In this document: in pieces, positions 1-8,206 of the stretch
How the letters are laid out: every line of letters starts with the position of its first letter
How positions within the stretch are numbered: position 1 is the stretch's first letter
Assembly (NCBI GenBank): GCA_016700055.1
Contig: CP064997.1
Coordinates: forward strand, 2,356,001-2,420,000
Source: Actinomycetota bacterium
GTDB lineage: Bacteria; Actinomycetota; Acidimicrobiia; Acidimicrobiales; Ilumatobacteraceae
Length of the DNA: 64,000 nucleotides
Direction of reading: 5' to 3'
Notes under the pieces: model-generated
Told to the model about the DNA's origin: nothing
Database searches by the model: none
The model's input: only the letters and a program-made list of their open reading frames with translations
Position numbers and translations under genes: made by a program

Positions 1-89
1 GATCGCGCGCAATGCCGTCACCTCGAGTCGACGACGGCAACCTTCACCACCATCGCCGCGGTGCGGCTCCCACAGCAAGGAACGACACT

Positions 90-902
90 TTGGGCACGAT
101 CTGCGTAACGGGGACGGCATCGGGCATCGGCGCCGCGACGAAGGCCGTCCTCGAGGCGGAGGGACACAGGGTGATCGGGGTCGACCTCCATGACGCGGAC
201 GTGGTCGCGGACCTGAGCACCGAGGCCGGGCGCACCGCGGCGATCGAGGGCGTGCTCGCCGCGTGCGGCGGCACGCTCGACGGCATCGCCCCGTGCGCCG
301 GGGTGAGCACGCCGGCACCCGCCCGCCTCGTCGTCGCGGTCAACTACTTCGGCACGATCGCCTTGGTCGAGGGTCTGCGTGAGGCGTTGAGCCGCGGCAC
401 TGATCCTGCGGTCGTGATGATCTCGTCCAACTCGACGACGATGTCACCGGGGCTGAGCGTCGATCAGGCGGCGGTGTTCCTGGCGGGGGACGAGGCCGCC
501 GCGCTGGCGCGCTTCGGCGGCGACGCCGACGAGGCGTTCGTCGCCTATCCCGCCGGCAAGCTGGCGATCGCGTTCTGGACGCGCGCCAACGCCGTGCGGG
601 CGGAGTGGATCGGCGCCGGGATCAGGGTCAACGCCATCGCCCCCGGTGTGATCGACACCGGGATGACACGCCCGCTGCTCGAGATGGACGGCTTCAAGGA
701 CGCGGTCATGCGGATCCCGATCCCCCGCGGGCGGTGGGGGCAGCCCGGCGAGATCGCCGAGGCGATCGCCTTCTTGCTGTCGCCGCGGGCGAGCTACGTG
801 GTCGGCCAGGTGCTGTTCGTCGACGGCGGCACCGACGCGCTGTTGCAGCCGACCGCGCACCCGCACCCTCTGCCGGCGTCTCGGCCGGCGGGCCAGGGCT
901 GA
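90..902 (+). CDS. SDR resembling 3-alpha-hydroxysteroid dehydrogenase/carbonyl reductase
   Basis: Predicted cytosolic NAD(P)-dependent short-chain dehydrogenase of 270 residues. The cofactor motif TGTASGIG is at the N-terminus, followed by a DLST segment, a VNYFGT segment and the catalytic YPAGK (YxxxK). These spacings and the GGTDA..PT C-terminal region recall the Comamonas-type 3-alpha-hydroxysteroid dehydrogenase/carbonyl reductase, so a steroid ketone or alcohol is a plausible substrate; this is inference. An ATG at 12 is in frame, but it would add a 26-residue tail unlike SDRs. A TTG at 90 is preceded by AAGGA with 9-base spacing and puts the cofactor motif at the usual place, so I use it. 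A SnoaL-like gene follows 28 bases later on the same strand, probably in one transcript. Confidence 0.75.
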   Translation: MGTICVTGTASGIGAATKAVLEAEGHRVIGVDLHDADVVADLSTEAGRTAAIEGVLAACGGTLDGIAPCAGVSTPAPARLVVAVNYFGTIALVEGLREALSRGTDPAVVMISSNSTTMSPGLSVDQAAVFLAGDEAAALARFGGDADEAFVAYPAGKLAIAFWTRANAVRAEWIGAGIRVNAIAPGVIDTGMTRPLLEMDGFKDAVMRIPIPRGRWGQPGEIAEAIAFLLSPRASYVVGQVLFVDGGTDALLQPTAHPHPLPASRPAGQG

Positions 903-930
903 GGCCGCACCGGCCGTGGTGCCGCCCGGG

Positions 931-1479
931 ATGGATCCCGTCGCCTGGCTCGTCGCCTGCGAGGAGATCCGCCAGCTCGCCAGCCGTTACGCGATCCTGC
1001 TCGACGCGCGCGACCTCGACGCGTTGGTCGAGCTGTTCGTACCCGACGTGCGCGCCGGGCGCGACGCGTCCGGCCAGGCTCTGGTCGGGCGTTCGGCGTT
1101 GCGTGACTCCTTCGCCGCGCAGCTCGGTGAGCTGGGGCGCAGCATCCTGTCCGGCAGCAACCACGTGATCGACGTCGCCGATGCCGACCATGCGACTGGC
1201 GTCGTCTCCTGCCGCGGCGAGATCGAGCCGCTCGACGCCCCCGGCACGTGGGTGGTGCAGCAGATCCAGTACCACGACACGTACGAGCGGCGCGACGGGC
1301 GCTGGCTCTTCGTCGGCCGCCGTCACCTGCTGTGGTACGGCGCCGACATGCTCACCCGCCCGATCGGGCTGGCCGACGCCAACTGGCCGGCCAGCCACTC
1401 CGGCAAGGGCGAGCTACCCGAGTGGTACCCCACCTGGCAGCTGTGGCAGGCCCGCGCCGTCGACGGCACTACCCCCTGA
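931..1479 (+). CDS. SnoaL-like (NTF2-fold) protein
   Basis: Small 182-residue protein with the SnoaL/NTF2-like cone-fold signature: an N-terminal helix (EEIRQLASRYA), then a short acidic segment LVELFVPDV, and a C-terminal sheet with the typical RRDGRWLFVGRR strand. Family members are dehydratases, isomerases, cyclases or ring-hydroxylating dioxygenase beta-like subunits, so the exact reaction is unknown. Steroid ketoisomerase-like or bile-acid-dehydratase-like activity would fit the SDR just upstream, but no residue proves it. GTG at 916 is an alternative start in the same frame; ATG at 931 gives the usual short family N-terminus. No clear ribosome-binding site is visible for either. It ends shortly before a large hairpin repeat. 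Confidence 0.65.
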   Translation: MDPVAWLVACEEIRQLASRYAILLDARDLDALVELFVPDVRAGRDASGQALVGRSALRDSFAAQLGELGRSILSGSNHVIDVADADHATGVVSCRGEIEPLDAPGTWVVQQIQYHDTYERRDGRWLFVGRRHLLWYGADMLTRPIGLADANWPASHSGKGELPEWYPTWQLWQARAVDGTTP

Positions 1480-1483
1480 ACCG

Positions 1484-1568
1484 CAAACCGCGGCTATCGC
1501 GCCAATCTGTCAACGAACCTGCGCCAGCCGCAGCTCGGTTGACAGATTGGCGCGGAACCTGCGGTTTG
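1484..1568. repeat. Long interspersed hairpin repeat, copy A
   Basis: Perfect inverted repeat: 17-base arms at 1498-1514 and 1538-1554 (CGCGCCAATCTGTCAAC and its complement) around a 23-base loop. An outer arm pair, CAAACCGC at 1484-1491 and GCGGTTTG at 1561-1568, extends the stem with interruptions. A degraded extra half (TGACGGATTGGCG) follows at 1567-1579. It lies between convergent genes. A second copy with identical 17-base arms and the same loop length is at 63712-63768. There is no T-tract, so a classical intrinsic terminator is not shown; a REP-like element or a bidirectional 3'-end structure fits better. Confidence 0.85.
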
Positions 1569-1619
1569 ACGGATTGGCGGGGGCGGGGCGGGCGGGGTGA
1601 AGGAACCTGCGGTCGACGG

Positions 1620-2396
1620 TTAGCGGGCGGGGACGAGGCCGCCGTCGGCGATCACCACCTGGCCGGTGACGAAGCTCGAGGCGTCGGACACCAGGAACAA
1701 CGCCGGGCCGACCATCTCCTCGGGGGAGGCCATGCGCCGCATCCACGAGGCCGCGGCCATCGACGCCTGCGCCGCGGGTGAGTTGTTGCGCACCATGTCG
1801 GTGTCGACGGTGCCGGGGGCGAGGGCGTTCACCCGGATGCCGCGGCCGGCGAAGTCGGCGGCCATCGACCGCGTGAACGACAGCAGGCCGGCCTTGGCCG
1901 CGCCGTACATCGACTGCGCGGTCGTCGGCAGGTAGGCGCCGGCGGAGATGACGTTCAGCACCGCGGCGTGGGGGCTGGCCTCCAGGTGGGGCAGTGCCTC
2001 CTGGACGAGGAACACCGGCCCGCGCAGGTCGACGTCGAACACCTTGGCCCACACCTGCGCGGTGAACTCCCCGAGCGGCAGGCTGAGCGCAGTGGCGGCG
2101 TTGTTGACGACGATGTCGACCGCGCCGAAGCGTGCCACCGTCGCCTCGACGAGGTTCGCGACGCCTTCGAGCTCGCCGAGGTGGGTGGGCACGCCGAGCG
2201 CCTCGGCACCCATCGACCGCAGGTGCTGCTCGGTCTCGGCGCACGCGTCGGCCTTGCGGCTGGCGACGACCACGTTCGCCCCCGCCGCGGCGAAGCCCTC
2301 GGCGAGAGCGCGGCCGATGCCGCGGGTGCCGCCGGTGACGATCGCCACCCGCCCACTCAGGTCGAACAGCTCGTGCAGGCGTGCCCGGTTCATCAT
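1620..2396 (-). CDS. SDR family oxidoreductase (FabG-like)
   Basis: Classical 258-residue NAD(P)-dependent SDR. Near the N-terminus is TGGTRGIG, then NNAA, a catalytic serine in the VISAGAY region, YGAAK as the YxxxK motif, and a C-terminal GQVVIADGG segment. This is the 3-oxoacyl-ACP reductase/hydroxyacyl dehydrogenase subfamily; the substrate is unknown. It is the last gene of a minus-strand operon running from 9153 down. Its ATG (2396-2394) overlaps the TGA of the upstream CoA ligase in an ATGA quartet, which argues for translational coupling and decides the start against a longer upstream reading. It probably oxidises or reduces an acyl-CoA or steroid intermediate made by that operon. Confidence 0.8.
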   Translation of the reverse strand: MMNRARLHELFDLSGRVAIVTGGTRGIGRALAEGFAAAGANVVVASRKADACAETEQHLRSMGAEALGVPTHLGELEGVANLVEATVARFGAVDIVVNNAATALSLPLGEFTAQVWAKVFDVDLRGPVFLVQEALPHLEASPHAAVLNVISAGAYLPTTAQSMYGAAKAGLLSFTRSMAADFAGRGIRVNALAPGTVDTDMVRNNSPAAQASMAAASWMRRMASPEEMVGPALFLVSDASSFVTGQVVIADGGLVPAR

Positions 2397-4054
2397 CGCC
2401 CGGCGATCATGTCGGCGCGCCCGTTCACTTCGAACTCGCGGGTGAGCGCCGCACGGTCGGCGGCGGTCATCGGGCGCAGCGGGTCGTGGCGCGCAGGTCG
2501 CCACCACAGCGGGTCGGCGCAGTCCCAACCGACGCCACGCAGCGGCGGCTTGTGCACCTTGTTGTTCGCCGTGACCGGGATGCGCTCGACGACGCGGACG
2601 AACGCCGGCGCCCACTTCGTGCCGAGGTCGCGCTGCGCGGCGAGGAAGGCGTCGAACGCGGCGGCGTCGAACTCGACGCCCGGCTGCAGCTCGAGCGCGG
2701 CCATCACCTGATCGCCGGTGCGGGGGTCCGGCACGGCATAGACGGCCACCATCACGACGCCGGGAAAGCGGTGCAAGATGTTCTCCACGGGCGCGGCGGC
2801 GAAGTTCTCGCTGTCGACCCGCAGCCAGTCGGCACTGCGCCCCGCGAAGTAGAAGAACCCCTCGGCGTCGCGGTAGGCGAGGTCACCGGTCCAGTACCAG
2901 CCGTCGCGCAGGCGGTCCGACGTGGCTTCGGCGTTGCGGTAGTAGCCCTCGAACATGCCTCCACCGGCCCGGTTGACGAGCTCGCCGATGGACTCGCTGG
3001 CGTTCGTCAGCCGGCCGTGCTCGTCGAACACCGCCGGCGCGCACTCCTTGCCCGTGCCCGGGTCGATCACCGCGACGTCGGAACCGTCGTCGGTGCGCGG
3101 CCGGCCGAGCGCGTTCGGCGGAGTGTCGGGAGTGCGCATGATCACCACCACGCTCTCGCTCGATCCATAGCCCTCGACGAGCGCGCAGCCGAACCGGTCG
3201 GCGAAGCGGTCGCGGTCGAGCGCGCTGGCCTCGGTGCCGAAACCGAGACGCAGGCTGTGGTCGCGGTCCTCAGCCGTCGGCGGCTGCGCGAGCACGTAGG
3301 CGATGGTGCGCCCGACGTACGTGAAGTAGGTGCAGCCGTAGTGGCGCACGTCGGCCAGCCAACCGCTGGCCGAGAACTTGCGGCGCAGCACGACCGTGGC
3401 GCCGACGGAGAGCGCAGGTGCCCAGCAGGCCATCAGCGCGTTGCCGTGGAAGAGCGGCATCGCGCAGTAGCAGACGTCGTCGCGGGTGATGCCGTAGCCC
3501 GCGGCGGCGCGGATGCCCGACATCGCCATCCGCTCGTTCGAGCACACGACGGCCTTCGGCGCGCTCGTCGAGCCGGAGGTGAAGAGCAGCCAGAGCGGGA
3601 GGTCACCCGGTGGGTCGTCGGCGGGAAACTCACTGCCGGCGACGGCGTCGACCGCCGCGGCGTAGGCGGCTCCGTCGATCGTCAGTACGCGCTCGGGGTC
3701 TATCCCGTCTAGGCCGTCGATCAGCTCGGCTTGGGCCGAGTCGGTGACGATGAGCTGGCAGTCGGTGTGGCGGATGTCGCGCGCCAGCTCGGCGCCGCGC
3801 CGGGTGGGATTGATACCGACCACGGTCGCGCCGGCGAGCGCCGCCCCACCGGCGACGAAGAGGTGCTCGGGGACGTTGTCGAGCAGCACGCCGACGTGGA
3901 AGGGGCGGTCGGGGTCGCGCAGACCTTGGAGCAGCGCGGCGCGCTCGGCGCAGGCGCGCGCCACCTGATCCCACGTCCACGTCCGGTCTTCGAACAGGTA
4001 TCCCGGGTGGTCGTCGCCGAGCCTGGCCCGGAGCAGCGCGGCGACGGTGCTCAC
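2393..4054 (-). CDS. Acyl-CoA synthetase, FadD17-like
   Basis: Adenylate-forming acid-CoA ligase of 553 residues that activates a carboxylate with ATP and CoA in the cytosol. The phosphate-binding motif LLFTSGSTSAPKAVV is near residue 155, GYGSSES near 295, the YWTGDL hinge region near 386 and a C-terminal lysine region (NNKVHK). The segments HVGVLLDNVPEHLF, LRRKFSASGWLADVR and GDQVMAALEL resemble mycobacterial FadD17, a ligase of the sterol side-chain gene cluster; this is recalled similarity, not a search. The start is GTG at 4054, which overlaps the stop of the upstream amidohydrolase as GTGA. A much longer frame extends upstream but only antisense to the amidohydrolase. Confidence 0.8.
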   Translation of the reverse strand: MSTVAALLRARLGDDHPGYLFEDRTWTWDQVARACAERAALLQGLRDPDRPFHVGVLLDNVPEHLFVAGGAALAGATVVGINPTRRGAELARDIRHTDCQLIVTDSAQAELIDGLDGIDPERVLTIDGAAYAAAVDAVAGSEFPADDPPGDLPLWLLFTSGSTSAPKAVVCSNERMAMSGIRAAAGYGITRDDVCYCAMPLFHGNALMACWAPALSVGATVVLRRKFSASGWLADVRHYGCTYFTYVGRTIAYVLAQPPTAEDRDHSLRLGFGTEASALDRDRFADRFGCALVEGYGSSESVVVIMRTPDTPPNALGRPRTDDGSDVAVIDPGTGKECAPAVFDEHGRLTNASESIGELVNRAGGGMFEGYYRNAEATSDRLRDGWYWTGDLAYRDAEGFFYFAGRSADWLRVDSENFAAAPVENILHRFPGVVMVAVYAVPDPRTGDQVMAALELQPGVEFDAAAFDAFLAAQRDLGTKWAPAFVRVVERIPVTANNKVHKPPLRGVGWDCADPLWWRPARHDPLRPMTAADRAALTREFEVNGRADMIAGR

Positions 4055-5265
4055 GGCTTCACCGGGTCGGGTAGTGGGTGGCGGTACAGGGCGGCCGCGT
4101 TCTCGCAGCAGAGCTTGCGCAGCACGGCCGGGGGCAGATGGCCCCAGGCCTCGTGCAGCACGGTCTGGGTGTCGGGCCAGGTGGAGTCGCCGTGGGGGTA
4201 GTCGATCTCGACCATGATCCGATCTTCGCCGATCACCGAATACAGGTCGATCGTCGAAGGATCGTCCAAGGTGCAGAACCAGAAGTTGCGCCGCAGGACC
4301 TCGGCCGGACGCAGCGCGGAGCCGCGCCCGTAGCCGCTGCGGTCGACGATCGAGTCGAGCCGGTCGAGCAGCATCGGCACCCAGCCGATCCCGCCCTCGC
4401 TCATCGCCACCTTCAGCTCTGGATAGCGCAACGGGTAGCCGCTCCACAGCCACTCGGCGCACGCGGTCAGGCTGAGCTGGCCGAACAGCGTCGCGCCGAG
4501 CGCCAGCGCGGGAGCGGCCTCGGGCATCGGGTACATGCCGCTCGAACCGACGTGCAGCGACACCACGGTGCCGGTCTCGACGCAGGCCTCGATCACCGGG
4601 TCCCACCAGCCGGTGAAGAGACTCGGCAGCCCGACGTTGTGCGGGCGCTCGGGCAGGGTCACCGAGACGAAGCCGCGTTCGGCGTTGCGGCGGATCTCCG
4701 CCGCGGCGAGGTCGGCGTCGGCGAGATACGTGATCCCGCAGGGGATGAACCGCTCCGGGTATGCGCCCCACCACTCCTCGGCCATCCAGTCGTTCCAGGC
4801 GCGGGTGACGGCCAAGCCGAGCTCGGCGTCTTCGCATGCGGAGAACACGCGTCCGGCGAACCCGGCGATCTGGGAGGGGAAGCAGAGCGATGCCGAGCAG
4901 CCGACGAGGTCCATGTCACGGACGCGCTCGTGCACGTCGTAGCAGCCGGGACGCATGTCCTCGAAGCGGGTCGGCTCCAGCGAGCGCAGCTCCGGCCGGC
5001 GGCCGGCGACGGCGTTCATCCCCACTTGCGTGTAGCGCTGGCCGGCGAACTCCCAGACCTGGTGGCCGTTGGCGTCGACGACGAGACGCGGCGCGCCCTC
5101 TTGCAGATGCGCGGGCAGCCGGCCGTCGAACATGTCGGGCGGCTCGACGAGATGGTCGTCGACCGAGATCAGCGTGTAGCGGACGGGGACGGGGTCGGGG
5201 TCGGGCAGCAGGGCGGCGGTGTTCGGCGGGCCGATCCGGTAGGTCGCGGTGTCACCGGCGCTCAT
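4051..5265 (-). CDS. Amidohydrolase family 2 protein (paralogue 1)
   Basis: Metal-dependent amidohydrolase/ACMSD-type TIM-barrel hydrolase or decarboxylase, 404 residues. It has VDDHLVEPP at residues 35-43 in place of the usual HxH strand, a metal-ligand-like SLHVGSSG near 238 and the barrel-end motif EIDYPHGDSTWP near 345-356. It is the most divergent of three relatives in this window (others at 6114 and 34218) and carries a longer, proline-rich N-terminus. The substrate is unknown; family members act on carboxylated or lactone-like ring-cleavage products. Both neighbours overlap it by four bases (ATGA at 5265-5262, GTGA at 4054-4051), so it is made with an SDR and a FadD17-like ligase. Confidence 0.78.
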   Translation of the reverse strand: MSAGDTATYRIGPPNTAALLPDPDPVPVRYTLISVDDHLVEPPDMFDGRLPAHLQEGAPRLVVDANGHQVWEFAGQRYTQVGMNAVAGRRPELRSLEPTRFEDMRPGCYDVHERVRDMDLVGCSASLCFPSQIAGFAGRVFSACEDAELGLAVTRAWNDWMAEEWWGAYPERFIPCGITYLADADLAAAEIRRNAERGFVSVTLPERPHNVGLPSLFTGWWDPVIEACVETGTVVSLHVGSSGMYPMPEAAPALALGATLFGQLSLTACAEWLWSGYPLRYPELKVAMSEGGIGWVPMLLDRLDSIVDRSGYGRGSALRPAEVLRRNFWFCTLDDPSTIDLYSVIGEDRIMVEIDYPHGDSTWPDTQTVLHEAWGHLPPAVLRKLCCENAAALYRHPLPDPVKP

Positions 5266-6071
5266 GCCACGTACTCCTGTGCCTGCAGGTAGGCGCCGTT
5301 GGCCACGGCGGGATCGGCGAGCATCTGGACGACGGCGGTCCCGATCAGCGCCGGCGGGGCGCCACGTTTCGCCACGAAGGCCAGGCGCTCGCCGGCGGCG
5401 AGCACGCGCTCGGTGGCGACGAAACCGGGGTTGACGTTGATGGCGAAGATGCCGCGCTCGCCGTACTCGAACGCGACCATGTCGGCGATGCGGTGGAACC
5501 CGGCCTTGGTCGCCGCGTAGACCAGCCCCCAGCCCCCCTCGCCCGCGGGCCGGGCGGGGGTGTGCTGGCCGGCACCGGAGGTGATGTCCACGAACGTGCC
5601 CCGCCTCCCGGTGAGCGGGTCGGGGTCGCTCGCGAGCATGTGGTGAAGGGCGCGGTGGGTGACGAGCATCTGGGCGGTGACGTTCGCGGTGACCCGCTTC
5701 ACGATGTCGGCGACGGCGACACCGGCGAAGCGGGTGTCGTTGCCCGGGCCGGTGTAGATCGCGTTGTTGACGACGACGTCGCAGCGGCCGTCGAACGCCG
5801 CGAACACGGTGTCGACCACGCCCTCGATCGCGTCGAGGTCGAGCAGGTCCATCGCGACCGGGACGCAGCGCGCGCCCGCGGTCTCGATGTCGGCCTGTGT
5901 GGCGGCGAGGCTGCCGGCCAGCACGGCACCTGTCTCCGGGCTGAGTGCGGTGCCCTCGGTGACGGTGCGCGCGGTGATCGCGACGTCGTAGCCGGCATGC
6001 GCGAGCGCGACGGCGATGCCCTTGCCGATGCCCCTGCTCGCGCCCGTGACGAGCGCCGTCGGTCGTCGCAT
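5262..6071 (-). CDS. SDR family oxidoreductase
   Basis: SDR of 269 residues with TGASRGIG at residues 9-16, VVNNAIYTG for the NNAG position, a DITSGAG catalytic-serine segment and YAATK (YxxxK). A larger than usual loop with TVTEGTALSPETG follows the cofactor motif, as seen in hydroxyacyl-CoA-type SDRs. The product is a predicted soluble NAD(P)H oxidoreductase of unknown substrate. It lies inside the minus-strand catabolic operon, 42 bases after the amidohydrolase at 6114-7346 and overlapping the next amidohydrolase by ATGA. The C-terminal AYLQAQEYVA replaces the common VDGG ending, so the cofactor/tetramer interface is slightly unusual. Confidence 0.78.
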   Translation of the reverse strand: MRRPTALVTGASRGIGKGIAVALAHAGYDVAITARTVTEGTALSPETGAVLAGSLAATQADIETAGARCVPVAMDLLDLDAIEGVVDTVFAAFDGRCDVVVNNAIYTGPGNDTRFAGVAVADIVKRVTANVTAQMLVTHRALHHMLASDPDPLTGRRGTFVDITSGAGQHTPARPAGEGGWGLVYAATKAGFHRIADMVAFEYGERGIFAINVNPGFVATERVLAAGERLAFVAKRGAPPALIGTAVVQMLADPAVANGAYLQAQEYVA

Positions 6072-6113
6072 CGCGCCCCCTTCGTGCGTTGCGAGTCGAG
6101 CCCTCTCAGGGCC

Positions 6114-7346
6114 TCAGCTTTGGCGCCAGCGGCCGGTGTCGGGGTCGAGGCGCAGCATGCGGATGGCGTTGCCCCGCGCGATCTTGAACACCGTGTCGTC
6201 GTCGAGCTCGGCGACCTGCTCGGCGAAGATCTTCTTCGTGTACGGCCACGTCGAGTCGGTGTGCGGGTAGTCGGTCTCGAACGTGACGTTGTCGACGCCG
6301 ATGCGGTGCAGGCTCTCCAGGCCGTGGCGATCGCGGTAGAAGCAGCCGAAGATCTGGCGGTGCCAGTAGGTGGAAGGCGGCTCGGGCACGATGTCACGCA
6401 CCCCGCCCCACGCACGGTGCTCCACCCACACGTCGTCGGCGCGCTCCAAGATGTACGGGATCCAGCCGATCTGGCCCTCGCTGTAGGCGAGACGCAGGTC
6501 GGGGTGACGTACGAGCACCCCGGAGAACAAGAAGTCGCTGAGCGAGCTCATCGCGTTGCCGAAGCTGAGCGTGGCCGCGACCGCGGGCGGGGCATCGGGC
6601 GAGGTGGCCGGCATCTGGCTGGACGAGCCGATGTGCATGCAGACGACCGTGCCGGTCTCGGCGCACGCCTGGAAGTAGGGCTCCCAGTAGCCCGAGTGCA
6701 GGGTCGGCAGGCCGAGCTTCGCGGGGATCTCGCTGAACGCGACGGCGGTCACGCCGCGGGCGGCGTTGCGGCGCACCTCGGCGGCGGCGAGCTCGACGTC
6801 CCAGAGCGGGATGATCGGCAGCGGGATCATCCGCCCGCCGGCGTCTCCGCACCACTCCTCGACCATCCAGTCGTTGTACGCGGTGACGCATGCCGCGGCG
6901 AGACCCTTGTCGTTGGCCTCGGAGAACGTCTGGCCGCAGAAGCGGGGCATGGTCGGAAAGCACAGCGAGGACTCGACGTGGTCGGCGTCCATGTCGGCGA
7001 GGCGCGCGATGGGGTCGTAGCAGCCGGGGCGCATCTCGTCGTAGGTGATCGGCGATGCGGTCATCTCGTCGCGGTCGAAGCCGACGGCGGCGACGTGGCG
7101 CTTGTGCGGCGCGATGAGGTCTTCGTAGATCCAGCAGTCGGCCTTCGGGGCGTCGTCGTCCCACTGGAAGTCGTACTTGGTGCCGCCGAGATAGGTCATC
7201 CCGGCCAGGCCGCGCCGCTCGACGCGGGGCACGTCGGGGTGGCTCTTCCACTTCTGCGGTAGCCACCGCTCGAACAGGTGCGGGGGCTCGACGACATGGT
7301 CGTCGACCGAGACGAGCTTGGGAATCTCGCGTTCGCCGGTCATCAC
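6114..7346 (-). CDS. Amidohydrolase family 2 protein (paralogue 2)
   Basis: 410-residue amidohydrolase with VDDHVVEPP at about residues 14-22, SLCFPTMPRFCGQTF, CMHIGSSSQMP near 240 and ETDYPHTDSTWP near 360. It is clearly closer to the copy at 34218-35426 than to its neighbour at 4051. Catalysis is presumably metal-assisted hydrolysis or decarboxylation of a catabolic intermediate, substrate unknown. The start is GTG 7346 (GTGA overlap with the upstream membrane-protein gene) or the adjacent ATG 7343. A TetR-type palindrome at 7389-7405 lies 42 bases before the start, inside the previous gene, so this gene may begin its own transcript as well as being in the longer operon. Confidence 0.78.
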   Translation of the reverse strand: MMTGEREIPKLVSVDDHVVEPPHLFERWLPQKWKSHPDVPRVERRGLAGMTYLGGTKYDFQWDDDAPKADCWIYEDLIAPHKRHVAAVGFDRDEMTASPITYDEMRPGCYDPIARLADMDADHVESSLCFPTMPRFCGQTFSEANDKGLAAACVTAYNDWMVEEWCGDAGGRMIPLPIIPLWDVELAAAEVRRNAARGVTAVAFSEIPAKLGLPTLHSGYWEPYFQACAETGTVVCMHIGSSSQMPATSPDAPPAVAATLSFGNAMSSLSDFLFSGVLVRHPDLRLAYSEGQIGWIPYILERADDVWVEHRAWGGVRDIVPEPPSTYWHRQIFGCFYRDRHGLESLHRIGVDNVTFETDYPHTDSTWPYTKKIFAEQVAELDDDTVFKIARGNAIRMLRLDPDTGRWRQS

Positions 7347-8206
7347 ACACCCTCTTCTTCCACGGCCGAAGCCTTGCGCTCATTAGTTTCTGACACAGTA
7401 TCAGATTTCTCGGCCGCTGCTCCCGGCGCCGACTGATCGCCACCGGGGGCGTAGAGGGCGAGGCGGCGCGCCACGTTGGCGAAGCCGAGCGCGACGAGCC
7501 CGACCGCTGCTCCGCCGGCGACGACGAGCAGCCGCAGCAGCCACAGGTCGCGGTCGATGCCATCTCTCGCCGCCCTCGCGCTGGCCTGGATCTGGGCGGC
7601 GATGCGGGGGGCGTCGGCGACCGTCACCGACGCGTTGGTGATGTCGACCGCCAGGCGGGTGAGGCGCGTCTCCAGCTGTTCGAGGGTGCCGATCGTGTCG
7701 GTCAGGCCGTCGGATCCCTCGCTCAGGCGCTCACCCAGCGCGCGGAGCTGGCCCGGAACGGGTTCGAGCCCGTCGGAGATCTCGCGCAGGTCCTCGGCGA
7801 GGGAGTTCGAGTTGCCGGGGATGAACCGCTCGACCAGCTCGATCCACCCCGCCAGGCGGTCGGCCGTGCGGGCCGTGCCCTCGATCGACTGGGCGACGTT
7901 CGTGCCGAGCGCGTCGCTCAGCTCGTAGCCCGTCGTCGCGGCGGTGCTGGTCAGGCTGCGCACCTGGCGCAGGGTGGTGTTCACCGCGCGGGTCAGCTCG
8001 GCCATCGCGTCGGGCAGGCTCGCCGACTGCCCGGCGACGTCGGCGATCAGGTCGGCGGTCTCGACGGTGACGTCGAGCGCTTCCCGGGTGTTGTTGCCGA
8101 GGCGCTGCACCAGCACGAGGCCGGCGACGGTGGCGACGAGTGCGGCGACGGCGATCCCGAACGCGATCGCGCGCAGCGGATCTCGCCGAGCCCGGACGCT
8201 GCTCAT
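7343..8206 (-). CDS. Bitopic membrane protein with a long extracytoplasmic helical domain
   Basis: I do not recognise a named family. The 287-residue product has a short basic N-terminus (VRARRDPLR), a transmembrane segment at about residues 11-33, a roughly 190-residue helical region rich in heptad-like L/V/A spacing (for example DAMAELTRAVNTTLRQVR), and a second transmembrane segment near 225-247 followed by an acidic tail. The layout resembles a chemoreceptor-type sensor or a periplasmic coiled-coil scaffold without a signalling domain. The start is ATG 8206, sharing ATGA with the stop of the upstream LLM gene. It sits within a steroid/lipid catabolism operon, so a role in substrate sensing or envelope transfer is possible but unproven. 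Confidence 0.65.
   Translation of the reverse strand: MSSVRARRDPLRAIAFGIAVAALVATVAGLVLVQRLGNNTREALDVTVETADLIADVAGQSASLPDAMAELTRAVNTTLRQVRSLTSTAATTGYELSDALGTNVAQSIEGTARTADRLAGWIELVERFIPGNSNSLAEDLREISDGLEPVPGQLRALGERLSEGSDGLTDTIGTLEQLETRLTRLAVDITNASVTVADAPRIAAQIQASARAARDGIDRDLWLLRLLVVAGGAAVGLVALGFANVARRLALYAPGGDQSAPGAAAEKSDTVSETNERKASAVEEEGV
7389..7405. promoter_or_regulatory. TetR-type operator, box 1 (intragenic)
   Basis: TCTGACA-CAG-TATCAGA, a degenerate copy of the TCTGACG-N3-CGTCAGA palindrome with the outer TCTGA/TCAGA intact. It falls inside the 3' end of the membrane-protein gene (encoding SDTVSE) in a locally AT-rich patch, 42 bases upstream of the amidohydrolase start at 7346. This suggests an internal regulated promoter. 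Confidence 0.5.

Noticed and set aside
1484..1568. Intrinsic terminator
   Set aside because: The stem is strong but no T-tract follows on either strand, so it is reported as a repeat instead.
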